From positions 1-53,618 of the forward strand of contig JALNYO010000022.1 of the NCBI GenBank assembly GCA_023229765.1: a DNA stretch of 53,618 bases, read 5' to 3'. Under the pieces are notes generated by a model. The model did not search any database and had not been told where the DNA came from. It saw only the letters and a program-made list of their open reading frames with translations. Of the stretch, positions 16,329 to 25,901 are shown in pieces (the first letter of the stretch is position 1; each line of letters begins with the position of its first letter). Position numbers and translations under genes: made by a program. This stretch comes from Syntrophales bacterium. Its GTDB lineage: Bacteria; Desulfobacterota; Syntrophia; Syntrophales; UBA5619.

Positions 16329-17792
16329 TCACCGACTGGTTCCCGGTGCAACGTGCCTGGTTTTGATAACCACCCGGACCACTGGAGGTTTGCCGCTCAC
16401 AAAACGGATATCCTTGGGGTAGCGAAGCGAGGGGGTGAAAGCTCGCTGGACATCCAGTTGCGACAAATCAACCGGATCGGTGATGATTCGGACCCGTTTG
16501 CCGCTGAGAGTTTTAGGAATTAGCACCCGCGCCTCCCTTGGCGTCACCGTAATCGACTCTACCTCAATGCCGGCAGGAGGCTTGTTATCGGTAATGGCCT
16601 CGATTGGCACGCTCACCGGTAGGAGACGAGAGGTTGACACGATGACCCTCTCCGGGCTTATGCTGGTCACACTAAGATTCGGCGCATTTTTTACCATTTT
16701 TCCCGTCAGTAATATTTCCTGCTTTCCCGGACGGATTTTTTCAAGATCAAGCGATATTTTCAGGTCGGCAGGATTAAGCAGCTGCAGTGCCTGGGCGTGT
16801 CCCATCAGCATTACATTGGCTTCCGCAATTTTTGGCTCTTCTATAACCAGCTCCATGGGCGCGTTGAGGTACTCGATCGGCACTGCGAATTCCCGCCGGA
16901 TTATCTCCCGCTGATAGCCGAAAACAACCCACAAGATGCAGGCCAGAACGATGGCGAGAACCTTCTCGCGCGTATTCTCCTTGAGCCATCGGAGGAAAGG
17001 TTTCTGACGGGAAAGGGCGCCGTTTTTCTCGAAAAAAGCTTCCAACTCAACTCGCAGGGCAGACGCATTGGCAATTTTTCTAATTTTTTCTCCGCTGGCG
17101 AGGGAAATATCGCCGCTTTCTTCGGAGACCACGATGCAGATGGCATCCGATCTTTCCGAGAGTCCCAGCGCTGCGGTATGCCTGAGACCAAGGTTGCCTT
17201 GAGTGGAGGCATTGGCGGAAAGAGGAAGGTGGCATCCGAAACGCATGACCCGATTGCCTTCGACAAGGACGGCGCCGTCATGACCCGAGGAATGGGGATC
17301 GAAGACGCTGTCGAGCAGAGCCTTGCTGATGACTCCCGCTAGTTCGTTACCACCGGTAAGGTGACGGTCCAGAGGATCCTTCCCCTGAATAACGATCAAG
17401 GCGCCTATTTTCTTGCGTGCAAAATCGGCCGCTGTTTCCGCCAGGATATCGGTGCTTTCGTTGAAGGAGGCGGCCGGCGAGAACATCTTGCGGAAGTGTC
17501 CGAGCATGGCGAGCCGCTCAAAAAATCGGCGCAGATCCTCCTGAAAAATAACGACAAGAACGAAAAGCAGGATTGCAAAGAAGGACTGGAGAAAGACGGT
17601 GGTCAGATAGAGTTCGAAGAAACGGGCGATGATATAAATAGCGCCTAAAAGCGTGATTCCAAAAAAAACAAAACGCGACGCCCGATCCTTGAACCAGATG
17701 AGGATTGCCGAGATCATGAACGAGATGATCGCGATATCAAGTATATCCAATAAACGGATCATTTTTATAATCTTCAGGGCATATTCGAGCAT
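16329..17792 (-). CDS. cdaA: Membrane diadenylate cyclase fused to YbbR repeats (CdaA-CdaR fusion)
   Basis: About 487 residues from the preferred start (MLEYALKIIKMIR). Three N-terminal membrane helices are followed by a DisA_N domain, which joins two ATP into c-di-AMP. DGA is at 172-174, but the usual TRHR is LRHT at 203-206. SEESGDISLASGEKI follows. A fourth helix near 278-294 leads into an extracytoplasmic region with YbbR-type repeats. In Firmicutes CdaA and its YbbR regulator CdaR are separate neighbouring proteins; here they are one chain. A longer frame opens at 17861, but the promoter at 17877-17905 would leave that start almost no leader, so 17819 or 17792 is likelier. Cyclase activity needs testing because of the altered motif. 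Confidence 0.85.
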   Translation of the reverse strand: MLEYALKIIKMIRLLDILDIAIISFMISAILIWFKDRASRFVFFGITLLGAIYIIARFFELYLTTVFLQSFFAILLFVLVVIFQEDLRRFFERLAMLGHFRKMFSPAASFNESTDILAETAADFARKKIGALIVIQGKDPLDRHLTGGNELAGVISKALLDSVFDPHSSGHDGAVLVEGNRVMRFGCHLPLSANASTQGNLGLRHTAALGLSERSDAICIVVSEESGDISLASGEKIRKIANASALRVELEAFFEKNGALSRQKPFLRWLKENTREKVLAIVLACILWVVFGYQREIIRREFAVPIEYLNAPMELVIEEPKIAEANVMLMGHAQALQLLNPADLKISLDLEKIRPGKQEILLTGKMVKNAPNLSVTSISPERVIVSTSRLLPVSVPIEAITDNKPPAGIEVESITVTPREARVLIPKTLSGKRVRIITDPVDLSQLDVQRAFTPSLRYPKDIRFVSGKPPVVRVVIKTRHVAPGTSR

Positions 17793-17876
17793 GGCGAATC
17801 CCGTTTGGGTTCCCTTCATGTGAAAGAGGGTAATTTCCCGGGTAAGGCAGTTCCTTCCCATTTTTTTCTTAAGGAC

Positions 17877-17905
17877 ATATAACCAAAAGCCCTTATAAGT
17901 GTCAA
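17877..17905 (-). promoter_or_regulatory. Promoter of the diadenylate cyclase gene
   Basis: On the minus strand TTGACA (17905-17900) and TTATAT (17882-17877) are 17 bases apart; TATATG one base further on is an alternative -10. Transcription would start near 17870, so the ATG at 17861 is probably not used. Confidence 0.6.
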
Positions 17906-18069
17906 GAAATTATCCGTTGCGGGGAAGAATACCTGTTTCACGAAGCTATTTGTCCTACGATAACGCCTCTGGATTTACGCGTACATGTTTTTATTGTATT
18001 TTTTATGCGGTCTCGGATATATTCAGCGGCGAGGGCGAAAGGTCGCCGCTGCTATAAGTGGGAGAGGCT

Positions 18070-18867
18070 ATGCTCGATCAGGTGCAGGAAAAAATTCTGG
18101 ACAGCGTCGCGAAGATGATCGTGAACGCGAAACGTGTCGTCTGCTTTACCGGAGCGGGAGTCAGCACGGAATCGGGGATTCCTGATTTCCGCAGCCCAGG
18201 CGGCATCTGGACGAAGTTTGATCCGGATGATTTTACGATCGACAAGTTTATGAAAAGCCCGCAAACCAGGCAAAAGCAATGGGAGCTGCTGCTGTCGGGC
18301 GGTTTGTTGACGGATGCTTCGCCCAACAGGGCGCATCGGGCCATTGCCGAACTGGAGAAGAGCGGCAAACTGGCCTGTATCATAACCCAGAATATTGATG
18401 GTCTCCACCAGAAGGCGGGTAACGACCCTGCCCGGGTTTTTGAACTCCACGGAAATGCCCGTACGGCGCTTTGTGTTGACTGTCGCACCCGCTATCCCAT
18501 CGAAGAAATTCTCTCTATGAATCCTGATAGAAAAGAAGCGCCCGTCTGTAAACAATGTGGCGGCATTTTGAAGCCGGACGTCATTTTTTTCGGAGAGGCG
18601 CTGCCCGAAGAAGCGTTGCGCCAGGCGGCATTTCACGCCGGCTGCTGTGATCTTTTCATCGTTGTCGGTTCTTCCCTTGTCGTTTATCCCGCCGCCTCCC
18701 TGCCCCAGCATGCAAAAGCGGGAGGGGCAAAAATGGTCATCATTAATTTTACTCCCACCCCGCTGGACGAACTGGCCGATCTGGTGATCCATTGCGCGGC
18801 TGGAGAAGCGCTGGAGAGGATTATTGCCGCAAGCGGGCTGTCTTCATTCGCAAACCATCAATTATAA
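18070..18867 (+). CDS. cobB: NAD-dependent protein deacylase (sirtuin)
   Basis: A 265-residue sirtuin that removes acyl groups from lysines using NAD. It shows GAGVSTESGIPDFR at 28-41, the QNID motif at 107-110, the catalytic His127 in LHGN, and a zinc site of C135, C138, C160 and C163. A GTG twelve bases upstream is in frame, but GGGAGAGG directly before the ATG at 18070 favours the latter (MLDQVQEK). It could control acyl-CoA-enzyme acylation, a common role in anaerobes using acyl-CoA chemistry, though nothing here proves it. It is divergent from the diadenylate cyclase gene. Confidence 0.94.
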   Translation: MLDQVQEKILDSVAKMIVNAKRVVCFTGAGVSTESGIPDFRSPGGIWTKFDPDDFTIDKFMKSPQTRQKQWELLLSGGLLTDASPNRAHRAIAELEKSGKLACIITQNIDGLHQKAGNDPARVFELHGNARTALCVDCRTRYPIEEILSMNPDRKEAPVCKQCGGILKPDVIFFGEALPEEALRQAAFHAGCCDLFIVVGSSLVVYPAASLPQHAKAGGAKMVIINFTPTPLDELADLVIHCAAGEALERIIAASGLSSFANHQL

Positions 18868-18877
18868 TGGGTTAAGT

Positions 18878-19642
18878 ATGTGCCTTTTACTTTTTGCCTG
18901 GAGGGTTCACGCCGATTATCCGCTGGTGCTTGCCGCCAACCGCGATGAGTTCTACGAGAGACCCTCCGCTCCGGTCGATTTCTGGGACGACGAGCCGGAG
19001 ATTCTTGCCGGGCGCGATCTGAAAGAAGGGGGAACCTGGCTCGGGATTACGCGAACCGGCAGGATTGCCGCCTTGACGAATTACCGCGATCCCGCCTCGT
19101 TGAAGGCAAGCGCCCCTTCGCGCGGAGGGCTGGTGAGCGGGTATCTTCGCGGCGATAAAAATGCAACGAGCTATCTTGAGGGGCTTGCACTGGATGCCGG
19201 TAAATACAACGCTTTCAATCTGCTGCTCGGGGATTGTTCCAGTCTTTATTATTTTTCGAACCGAGGTTCGCAGAAGTGGTTGGAACCGGGAATCTACGGC
19301 ATAAGCAATAGTCTGATAGATGTTCCCTGGCCGAAGGTTCTGCTGGGAAAAAGGAAACTCGCAAAGCTGCTCGCCGGCAAGAGGAAGCCGACGTCAGAGT
19401 GGCTCTTCGAGCTTTTATCCGACCACAGCCGGCCGCCCGATGACCAGCTTCCCGAAACGGGGGTCGGGGTGGAATGGGAGAGGGTTCTCTCTTCCCTTTT
19501 CATTCAGAGCCCCTCCTATGGGACGCGCTCATCGACGGTTTTGCTGGTCGATAATAACGGGAGAATAACATTTACCGAGCGGGTGTTTAACGAACACGGC
19601 GCCCCGTGGATGACGACGAAAACGGCGTTCAGTTCCGTATAA
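18878..19642 (+). CDS. NRDE (TANGO2-like) family protein
   Basis: A 254-residue protein beginning MCLLLFAWRVHADYPL, with the name-giving ANRDE motif at residues 19-23 and the conserved Cys2. The family has an N-terminal-nucleophile-hydrolase-like fold; its biochemical role is unknown, although eukaryotic TANGO2 affects lipid and haem handling. The in-frame start upstream at 18824 would lie inside the sirtuin gene and lacks family sequence; 18878 gives the usual start. It lies 10 bases after the sirtuin stop codon, so both are probably co-transcribed. Confidence 0.88.
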   Translation: MCLLLFAWRVHADYPLVLAANRDEFYERPSAPVDFWDDEPEILAGRDLKEGGTWLGITRTGRIAALTNYRDPASLKASAPSRGGLVSGYLRGDKNATSYLEGLALDAGKYNAFNLLLGDCSSLYYFSNRGSQKWLEPGIYGISNSLIDVPWPKVLLGKRKLAKLLAGKRKPTSEWLFELLSDHSRPPDDQLPETGVGVEWERVLSSLFIQSPSYGTRSSTVLLVDNNGRITFTERVFNEHGAPWMTTKTAFSSV

Positions 19643-19687
19643 CGACTGCAAGGCAGCAGAAGGGCCATGTTTGACGGGAAACCTGTA

Positions 19688-21280
19688 CTACCACGGATCG
19701 ACAAAATCGTGGCCTGTCCCTCTGGCGCCTCCGGCGGGAACGGACTTCAACCCCTGTATAATCCACTTTCGCGTATCCGCCGGATCAATGACCGCATCGA
19801 TTTCAAGGTAAGAGGCCATGTTGATGGCTTTACCCCTTTCAACCAACTGGGCCACCAGTTTATCGTAGAGGGCTTCACGCTCCTGAAGGTTCTCAATGGC
19901 CTCAAGCTCTTTCTTGAAACCGGCTTTCACCGCCCCTTCCAGCCCCATGGCGCCGAATTCTCCGGTCGGCCAGGAAGCGGTGAAGAAGGATTCATGGAAG
20001 CCGCCCTTGGCCATGGCCATCGCGCCGAGGCCGTATCCCCTGCGTAAAACCACGGTAAAATAAGGCACCGTGACATGGGCGCCGGTCACAAACATGCGAC
20101 AGGCATGGCGAACCTGGGCGCGCTTCTCGATCTCCGGTCCCACCATGAATCCCGGTGTATCGCACAGGGAGAGGATCGGGAGACCATGAGCATTGCATAG
20201 CTGCATGAATCGGGCGGCCTTATCCGCGCCTTCCGCTTCAATCGCTCCGGCCATGTGCATGCAGTTATTGGCCATGAGGCCGAAAGGCCTCCCTTCGATG
20301 CGGATCAATCCCGTAATCATCTCTGGGCCGAATTGGGGCCGCAACTCGAGAAAGGAGCCCTTGTCGGCCAGCGCTTCGATTACGGTCCGCACGTTATAAA
20401 TGCGCCGCCGGCTTTCCGGAATCAAACCGCGCAGAATACGCTGGTCGGCGGCCTCCCATGGCGAAGTCGCTCCCTGAAAATAGGAAAGGTATTTTCTGGC
20501 CACAGCCACCGCCTCCGGATCAACGGCCACGGCGATGTCCACCACGCCATTATGGATTTGCACATCCAGCGGGCCGATTTCCTCCGGTTTAAAAACACCG
20601 AGTCCGCCCCCTTCAATCATCACCGGACCACCCATGCCGATGTTGGAATTTTGGGTAGCAATAATCACATCACAGCAGCCAAGCAAGACGGCGTTGCCCG
20701 CAAAGCAGGGCCCCGATACGATGCCTACCAGCGGGACCCTGCCGCTCAGGTTTGCGAACGAGCCGAAGGTGGACAAATCAAGACCCGCCACCATTACCCC
20801 GGCAGCGTCGATATCGCCCGGCCTTCCGCCGCCGCCTTCCGCGAAGAGAACAACGGGCAGGCGCTGCTCGTGCGCCAATTTCAGCATGCGGTCCATCTTT
20901 TTGTGATTGAAATAACCCTGGGTGCCGGCCAGAACCGTATAATCGTAGGCCATGATCATGCAGCGGGACTTGTCGTCTCCAAACAAAGAGCCATTCACCG
21001 ATCCGATCCCCGCGATCAAGCCATCGGCCGGGGTCCTGCTGACGAGATCGTCCGCGGATCGGCGCCCTCGCTGCGCGGCGACTGCCAAAGCGCCGTATTC
21101 AATAAAACCGTCGTTATCACAGAGGTCTGTGACGTTGGCGCGAGCCGTGCGCCGTTTTTTTTGCTGCTGCCGCGCCACCGCTTCGGGACGTCGTTCATCA
21201 AGGCCGAGTGCATGCCTCTCGATGACCTCCGCCAGTTCGGGACGTATCGAATCCTTATGGGTTTCCTTATCAACCGCCAT
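19688..21280 (-). CDS. Acyl-CoA carboxylase, carboxyltransferase subunit
   Basis: A 530-residue carboxyltransferase of the propionyl-/methylmalonyl-/glutaconyl-CoA type. The N-terminal half includes FAEGGGGRPGDID, VSGPCFAGNAVLLGCCD and NIGMGGPVMIEGGGLG; the C-terminal half includes LCDTPGFMVGPEIEKRAQVRH. It moves carboxyl groups between carboxybiotin and an acyl-CoA in the cytoplasm. No biotin carboxylase or decarboxylase membrane subunit lies beside it; the only biotin carrier in the window is at 41193. The acyl substrate is not decided by the sequence. The ATG follows a GGAAAGGAAAG sequence on the minus strand. Confidence 0.9.
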   Translation of the reverse strand: MAVDKETHKDSIRPELAEVIERHALGLDERRPEAVARQQQKKRRTARANVTDLCDNDGFIEYGALAVAAQRGRRSADDLVSRTPADGLIAGIGSVNGSLFGDDKSRCMIMAYDYTVLAGTQGYFNHKKMDRMLKLAHEQRLPVVLFAEGGGGRPGDIDAAGVMVAGLDLSTFGSFANLSGRVPLVGIVSGPCFAGNAVLLGCCDVIIATQNSNIGMGGPVMIEGGGLGVFKPEEIGPLDVQIHNGVVDIAVAVDPEAVAVARKYLSYFQGATSPWEAADQRILRGLIPESRRRIYNVRTVIEALADKGSFLELRPQFGPEMITGLIRIEGRPFGLMANNCMHMAGAIEAEGADKAARFMQLCNAHGLPILSLCDTPGFMVGPEIEKRAQVRHACRMFVTGAHVTVPYFTVVLRRGYGLGAMAMAKGGFHESFFTASWPTGEFGAMGLEGAVKAGFKKELEAIENLQEREALYDKLVAQLVERGKAINMASYLEIDAVIDPADTRKWIIQGLKSVPAGGARGTGHDFVDPW

Positions 21281-21452
21281 CGTGCGCTTTCCTTTCCCGC
21301 TTCGGATGATGGGTAAAGTAAAGGAGATTTGTCAACATTTCATCAAATCTCGTATGCTTGACTCGTGGTGAAAGGCTTTTTCGGCCATTACAGTTTTTTT
21401 CTTGCTGCCGAATCGCTGATTGCGGAGAGCAAGGCAGTTGCTGCCCGTAATC

Positions 21453-22850
21453 CTATTTTCCAATGCAGAATTTGGAAAATATTCTGTTCAGGATATCTTC
21501 GTTTGAGGTTTTTCCGACTATTTCTCCGATGAAGTCCAGTGCTTCCCGGATTTCCAGGGCGACGATTTCCGCGGGCATGCCGTTGACAAGGCCAGAAGCG
21601 GCTCTGCTAAGGCATTCTTTCGCATTCTCCAGAGAGGTTTTTTGGTGCGAGTGGGCAATAGTCGCAGACGGAGCTTCCCCGGCCTCCGTGTTGACCGCGA
21701 GTTTACGGATGGCGGCGGTGAGAATATCGATTCCTTCGCCATACTTTGCCGAAATTCTCAGAGCCGGTGACAACCCTTCTGGTAAAAGGCCTGTCAGTGA
21801 TTTTTCGTCCGCCCGGGGGGGCAGATCGGATTTGTTGAAAACCAGCAGAACCTTTTTTCCGGATATCTTTTTTAACAGCTCCCGGTCGTCGGTCGTTATC
21901 TCCCTGCTTGCGTCAAGCAGAAAGATAATGGCATCGGCGCTATCAGCTTTTTCCCAGAGAAAGGCGATGCCCTCCTTTTCAATGTCATCCTGGGGGACGC
22001 GCAGCCCGGCGGTGTCGGTCAAACGCACGGGAATTCCCTCCATATCCGCAGTTTCTTCGATAAAATCCCGTGTCGTTCCCGGGGTGGATGAGACGATGGC
22101 CCTTTTTCCTCCAAGGAGTCTGTTCAGCAGACTCGATTTACCGACATTGGGAGCTCCCGCAATCACGACGCCGAACCCCAACCGCTCTATTTTCCCCCGT
22201 TTGTAGGTAGCGACGAGAGACGTTATCTTATCGATGACGCGATTTATTTTCAAAATATGATCGTCCGCTGTTTCCCCCATTCCCTCCTCGGCGGTGAAAT
22301 CGAGCGCGGCCTCTATGGCGGCGACCATGTCCAGTAGTTCTTCCCTGATTTCCTGTATTTGACTGGAAAGACCTCCTTGCAGACGGTTAAAGGCGGCCTT
22401 CAAGCCCTTCCCTGTCTGCGCTTTTATCAGGTCATTAACAGCCTCGGCTTGCGCAAGATCCAGACGGTTGTTCAGAAAGGCCCGTTTTGTGAACTCACCG
22501 GGGGCTGCCGGACGGGCTCCTGCCCGGAGAACCGCCTCCAGCAGGGTTTGGGTGATAAGGGCGCCGCCGTGACAGCTTATTTCCAGGGTGTCTTCTCCGG
22601 TAAATGAATGCGGCCCCCGGAAGAGGGTTAGCAAAACCTCGTCGAGCAACTCCTTTGTCTCCGGGGACACTATTTGGCCGTGGTAAAGGTGATGAGAGTG
22701 AAAATTATGCGGGGGCAAGGGGCTGAAAATCTGGAGTGCAATGTTCTCCGCGTCCGGTCCGCTTATCCGGATTACGCTTATGCCGCCAACACCGGGGGGG
22801 GTCGCAATGGCGGCAATGGTGTCCCTGAACATCATGATTTTATTTGCCAT
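21453..22850 (-). CDS. mnmE: tRNA uridine-5-carboxymethylaminomethyl GTPase MnmE
   Basis: About 465 residues. The N-terminal tetrahydrofolate-binding domain begins MFRDTIAAIATPPGVGGI. The G domain has GAPNVGKSS, the DTAGLR block and NKSD, and the protein ends in the invariant FCIGK. With MnmG it builds the cmnm5 group at the wobble U of tRNAs. A frame extension to a TTG at 22889 lacks family sequence, so the ATG at 22850 (MANKIMM) is preferred, though no good ribosome site is seen. It ends the rpmH-rnpA-yidD-yidC-jag-mnmE cluster. Confidence 0.95.
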   Translation of the reverse strand: MANKIMMFRDTIAAIATPPGVGGISVIRISGPDAENIALQIFSPLPPHNFHSHHLYHGQIVSPETKELLDEVLLTLFRGPHSFTGEDTLEISCHGGALITQTLLEAVLRAGARPAAPGEFTKRAFLNNRLDLAQAEAVNDLIKAQTGKGLKAAFNRLQGGLSSQIQEIREELLDMVAAIEAALDFTAEEGMGETADDHILKINRVIDKITSLVATYKRGKIERLGFGVVIAGAPNVGKSSLLNRLLGGKRAIVSSTPGTTRDFIEETADMEGIPVRLTDTAGLRVPQDDIEKEGIAFLWEKADSADAIIFLLDASREITTDDRELLKKISGKKVLLVFNKSDLPPRADEKSLTGLLPEGLSPALRISAKYGEGIDILTAAIRKLAVNTEAGEAPSATIAHSHQKTSLENAKECLSRAASGLVNGMPAEIVALEIREALDFIGEIVGKTSNEDILNRIFSKFCIGK

Positions 22851-22934
22851 TGTGTATATTAATAAACAGAGAAATTTGCATGCGCGCAATTCCCTGGATT
22901 GTTCCGCAACCTAAGCCTCTCTGCCCTTGAATAT

Positions 22935-23882
22935 TTATTCCTCATCGCGCAGGTTTGTCGCAACGTCGTTTGCAGCGGCTTGTTCCTGCCTTGCCGGGAC
23001 GATGACGATTTTGCGATACTCTCCCTCGCCGCGACTGATGGTCGTAAGCGCTTTGTCATTTTTCAAGGCAAGATGGATGATGCGGCGGTCGTGGGGGTTC
23101 ATGGGGCCAAGCGTTACCGGCTTGCGTGTTTTTTTGACCTTTTTGGCGGTTTGCATGGCCGTTGTCAGCAGGGATTCTTCCCGCCTTTTTCGGTACTCCT
23201 CGGTGTCTATGACAATCCGTTTGCCGTCGTTTATGGAGTGGTGAACAGCCTTGTTCACTATATACTGAATGGCGTCGAGGTTCTGCCCCCCCTTGCCGAT
23301 CAGCAGGCCATCCCCATCTCCTTGAATCTTAAGGATCACCATATCCGCTGCTTCCTGTAGCTTTACCCGGGCAGGGATATTCATTCTTGACAGTATTCCT
23401 TCGACAAGTTCCAGCGCTTTTATCGCTTCCGGTTGGGCGGGAGAGGGGGCATCCGAAAGGTCTGCGGGAGCAGTGTCTTTTGCGGCCGACCGTTTTTGGT
23501 TACAACCTCCATCAGAACTAACTGACGGGGAATTCCTTTCCGGATTACGTTTCTTTTTTGCAGCCTTGACTTCGGTTTTATTTTCCATTCTCTTTTCCCG
23601 TACCGTCGGGGAAGGGAAGGGCGCCAATGTTGGACTTGCGTTTACTGCGGGCGAAAGAACAGGCGCAAACGGAGGGGCGTCATTTATTAGATTATCAAGC
23701 TCCCGGTCGATATGCAGAACGCCGGCCCTGATCAGGGCCTTTTTGGAGCCAAATCCTAAAAAGCCTGGATTTCCCTCTGCAATTATCTCTATCTTCAGTT
23801 TTTCCCGTGTTGTCTGAAATTCCCTGCAAGCCTTTTCTATTGCTTCGTCTATTGTTTTGGCTTCAATATCAATCGCTTCCAT
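22935..23882 (-). CDS. jag: RNA-binding protein Jag (KhpB)
   Basis: A 315-residue protein with an N-terminal Jag_N domain (MEAIDIEAKTIDEAIEKACREF, ending in LGFGSKKALIRAGV), a long low-complexity linker of roughly 100 residues, then KH and R3H domains (LLIGKGGQNLDAIQYIVNKAVH and PMNPHDRRIIHLALKND). The family binds RNA and is linked to cell division and envelope synthesis. It follows yidC, its usual partner. Confidence 0.94.
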   Translation of the reverse strand: MEAIDIEAKTIDEAIEKACREFQTTREKLKIEIIAEGNPGFLGFGSKKALIRAGVLHIDRELDNLINDAPPFAPVLSPAVNASPTLAPFPSPTVREKRMENKTEVKAAKKKRNPERNSPSVSSDGGCNQKRSAAKDTAPADLSDAPSPAQPEAIKALELVEGILSRMNIPARVKLQEAADMVILKIQGDGDGLLIGKGGQNLDAIQYIVNKAVHHSINDGKRIVIDTEEYRKRREESLLTTAMQTAKKVKKTRKPVTLGPMNPHDRRIIHLALKNDKALTTISRGEGEYRKIVIVPARQEQAAANDVATNLRDEE

Positions 23883-23935
23883 CTTGTGACTCTATCTCCA
23901 TTTTGAACATTAGCCACGCTCCCGAACCATCTTCC

Positions 23936-25645
23936 TCACGCCAGTTTTTTGTTGGTGTACATCTGCTGGCCGATGCTGATTACGTTATTGAGAAGCCAGT
24001 AAACAACGAGCCCCGAGGGGAAATTGAGGAACATGAAAGTGAAAATAATCGGCATAAACATCATTATTTTTGCCTGCATGGGGTCGGCGCCCGTCGGGGT
24101 CATCTTCTGCTGCATGAACATCGTTGCGCCCATAATCAGAGGCGTTATGTAGTAGGGATCCTTTGCGGAGAGATCCTGAATCCACCAGAAAAACGGGGCG
24201 TGGCGCAACTCGATCGCGTACAGCAGCGCCTTGTAGAGGCCGAAGAAAACGGGTATCTGCACGACCATCGGCAGGCAGCCGCCCATCGGGTTCACTTTAT
24301 GGGTTTTGTAGAGAGCCATCGATTCCTGGCTGAGCCGGGCCTTGTCATTCTTGTATTTTTCACGCAATTCCGCCATTTTGGGCTGTAGCTTCTGCATCTC
24401 CTTCATTGATCGGTAGCTCTTGTTTCCCAGCGGCCAGAAGATCAGCTTGATCAGAATCGTGAGCAGGATAATCGCTATTCCGTAATTATGAATATATCCG
24501 TAGATGAACTTGAGGGTAAGCAGCATCGGAATGGCAAGCCATTTCAACCAGTCTCCAAAATCGATGGCGTTCTCCAGCTTGATGCCCTGTGCCTTCAACA
24601 CATTGTAATCCTTGGGGCCGAGAAACAATTTGTACTTGAAGACGGACGGTTGCCCTGGCGGAACCACGTTCTTTGGCCCCAGCATACTTACAGAAACCAG
24701 ATCGCCTTGAGTTTTAACCAGCCTCATGCTTGTCAAGGAAGGGTTTTGCGGGATCATCGCGGCAATGAAGTATTTGCTTTCGAAGCCTCCCCAGGAGACA
24801 TAGGGCCCCATTGTTTTGTCCGCATCCATCTTCTTGACCGCGGGACGATCTATTTTATCGGCCACATAGGAAACCGGTCCATCGTGGCCGTAACTGTCGG
24901 TCGGCGCCTCCGGATCCACATACTGGTTCCAGGTGAGGGCCGCGTTTTCGTTGATTGGCGCATCCCGGAGGTTGTGCACCTTCACTTCCAGATCAAAGGC
25001 GTAGTTTTCGCGATTGAAGGTGAATATCTTGTCGATGCGCAGATCGCCGGGATAGGATTGCGTGAAGACGAGACTGCGGGTTGCTTCCCCTCTATTCAGA
25101 TCAAGCAGACTGCCCTGCGCCTCAAAAAAGGCGTTATCCGGAATATTGATCGTTGAGTCCGGAAAAGTTACGGTAAAGGGCAGGGGCATTCCCTCAGTTA
25201 CATGAACGAGCTCGATTGGCTGAGGCGCTTCATGAACCGGTTTTTTCTTGCCGATCAGCCCATAGAAGGTTTCGGCAATGTCTTTGGTGCCGGGAATAGA
25301 TGTTTTGTACTGCTTCAACTGAAAGGATTTTAGCGCCGCGCCTCGGGTGGTGAAGACCGCCCGGTAAAGGGGGGTTTCCACGACAACGTCTCGTTCGGAG
25401 CCGGTGATTGCGGCTGCGGACGTTATCGTACCCGCCGCGGTGGCGGCGCTGTTGGCTGCGACTGCCGGCAGCACGCTCTTCGGAGCCGAAGCAGGGGCCT
25501 TTTTATCCGCACCGGATACGGCGGCGGACTGCTGCTGCACAGGCGGTTTGACCGGGGGCTTGGCGAAGAAATATTGGTACCCCATCAAAACAACAACCGA
25601 AAGAACAACGGCAAGAATGGTTTTCTTGTCCATTAAAACCTCCAA
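23936..25645 (-). CDS. yidC: Membrane protein insertase YidC
   Basis: A 569-residue insertase. An N-terminal membrane anchor (KTILAVVLSVVVLMGYQYFF) leads to an Ala/Pro-rich linker, a large periplasmic beta domain and the conserved C-terminal bundle, with KSYRSMKEMQKLQPKMAELREKY, NPMGGCLPMVVQIPVFFGLYKAL and NFPSGLVVYWLLNN. It inserts membrane proteins alone or with SecYEG. It lies in its normal place, 16 bases after yidD and followed by jag. Confidence 0.96.
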   Translation of the reverse strand: MEVLMDKKTILAVVLSVVVLMGYQYFFAKPPVKPPVQQQSAAVSGADKKAPASAPKSVLPAVAANSAATAAGTITSAAAITGSERDVVVETPLYRAVFTTRGAALKSFQLKQYKTSIPGTKDIAETFYGLIGKKKPVHEAPQPIELVHVTEGMPLPFTVTFPDSTINIPDNAFFEAQGSLLDLNRGEATRSLVFTQSYPGDLRIDKIFTFNRENYAFDLEVKVHNLRDAPINENAALTWNQYVDPEAPTDSYGHDGPVSYVADKIDRPAVKKMDADKTMGPYVSWGGFESKYFIAAMIPQNPSLTSMRLVKTQGDLVSVSMLGPKNVVPPGQPSVFKYKLFLGPKDYNVLKAQGIKLENAIDFGDWLKWLAIPMLLTLKFIYGYIHNYGIAIILLTILIKLIFWPLGNKSYRSMKEMQKLQPKMAELREKYKNDKARLSQESMALYKTHKVNPMGGCLPMVVQIPVFFGLYKALLYAIELRHAPFFWWIQDLSAKDPYYITPLIMGATMFMQQKMTPTGADPMQAKIMMFMPIIFTFMFLNFPSGLVVYWLLNNVISIGQQMYTNKKLA

Positions 25646-25661
25646 ATTTATAACGTTATTT

Positions 25662-25901
25662 TCATTTTACCGGATCATACCCGCCGTGGTTCCACGGGTT
25701 GCAGCGGAGGATGCGCATGACGCCCATAAACATCCCCTTGAAAGGGCCGTAACGCTGCAAAGCAGTGATCGTGTATTCGGAACAGGTAGGGTAAAATCGA
25801 CAGTTGGAACCGATAAGCGGCGAAATGGCTATCTGGTAGATACGCACCAGTATCACCAGCAGTTTTCCGAATGTCACTGAAAAAATGTTTTTTTTAGACA
25901 T
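25662..25901 (-). CDS. yidD: Membrane protein insertion efficiency factor YidD
   Basis: A 79-residue protein with the characteristic IYQIAISPLIGSNCRFYPTCSEY segment including the two cysteines, and the tail RILRCNPWNHGGYDPV. It assists YidC-dependent insertion. The start overlaps the end of rnpA by eight bases. Confidence 0.94.
   Translation of the reverse strand: MSKKNIFSVTFGKLLVILVRIYQIAISPLIGSNCRFYPTCSEYTITALQRYGPFKGMFMGVMRILRCNPWNHGGYDPVK

Noticed and set aside
20255..21316. A 353-codon open frame on the plus strand inside the acyl-CoA carboxylase gene
   Set aside because: It is antisense to a clear carboxyltransferase over its whole length and shows no domain; long shadow frames are common in GC-rich genes.
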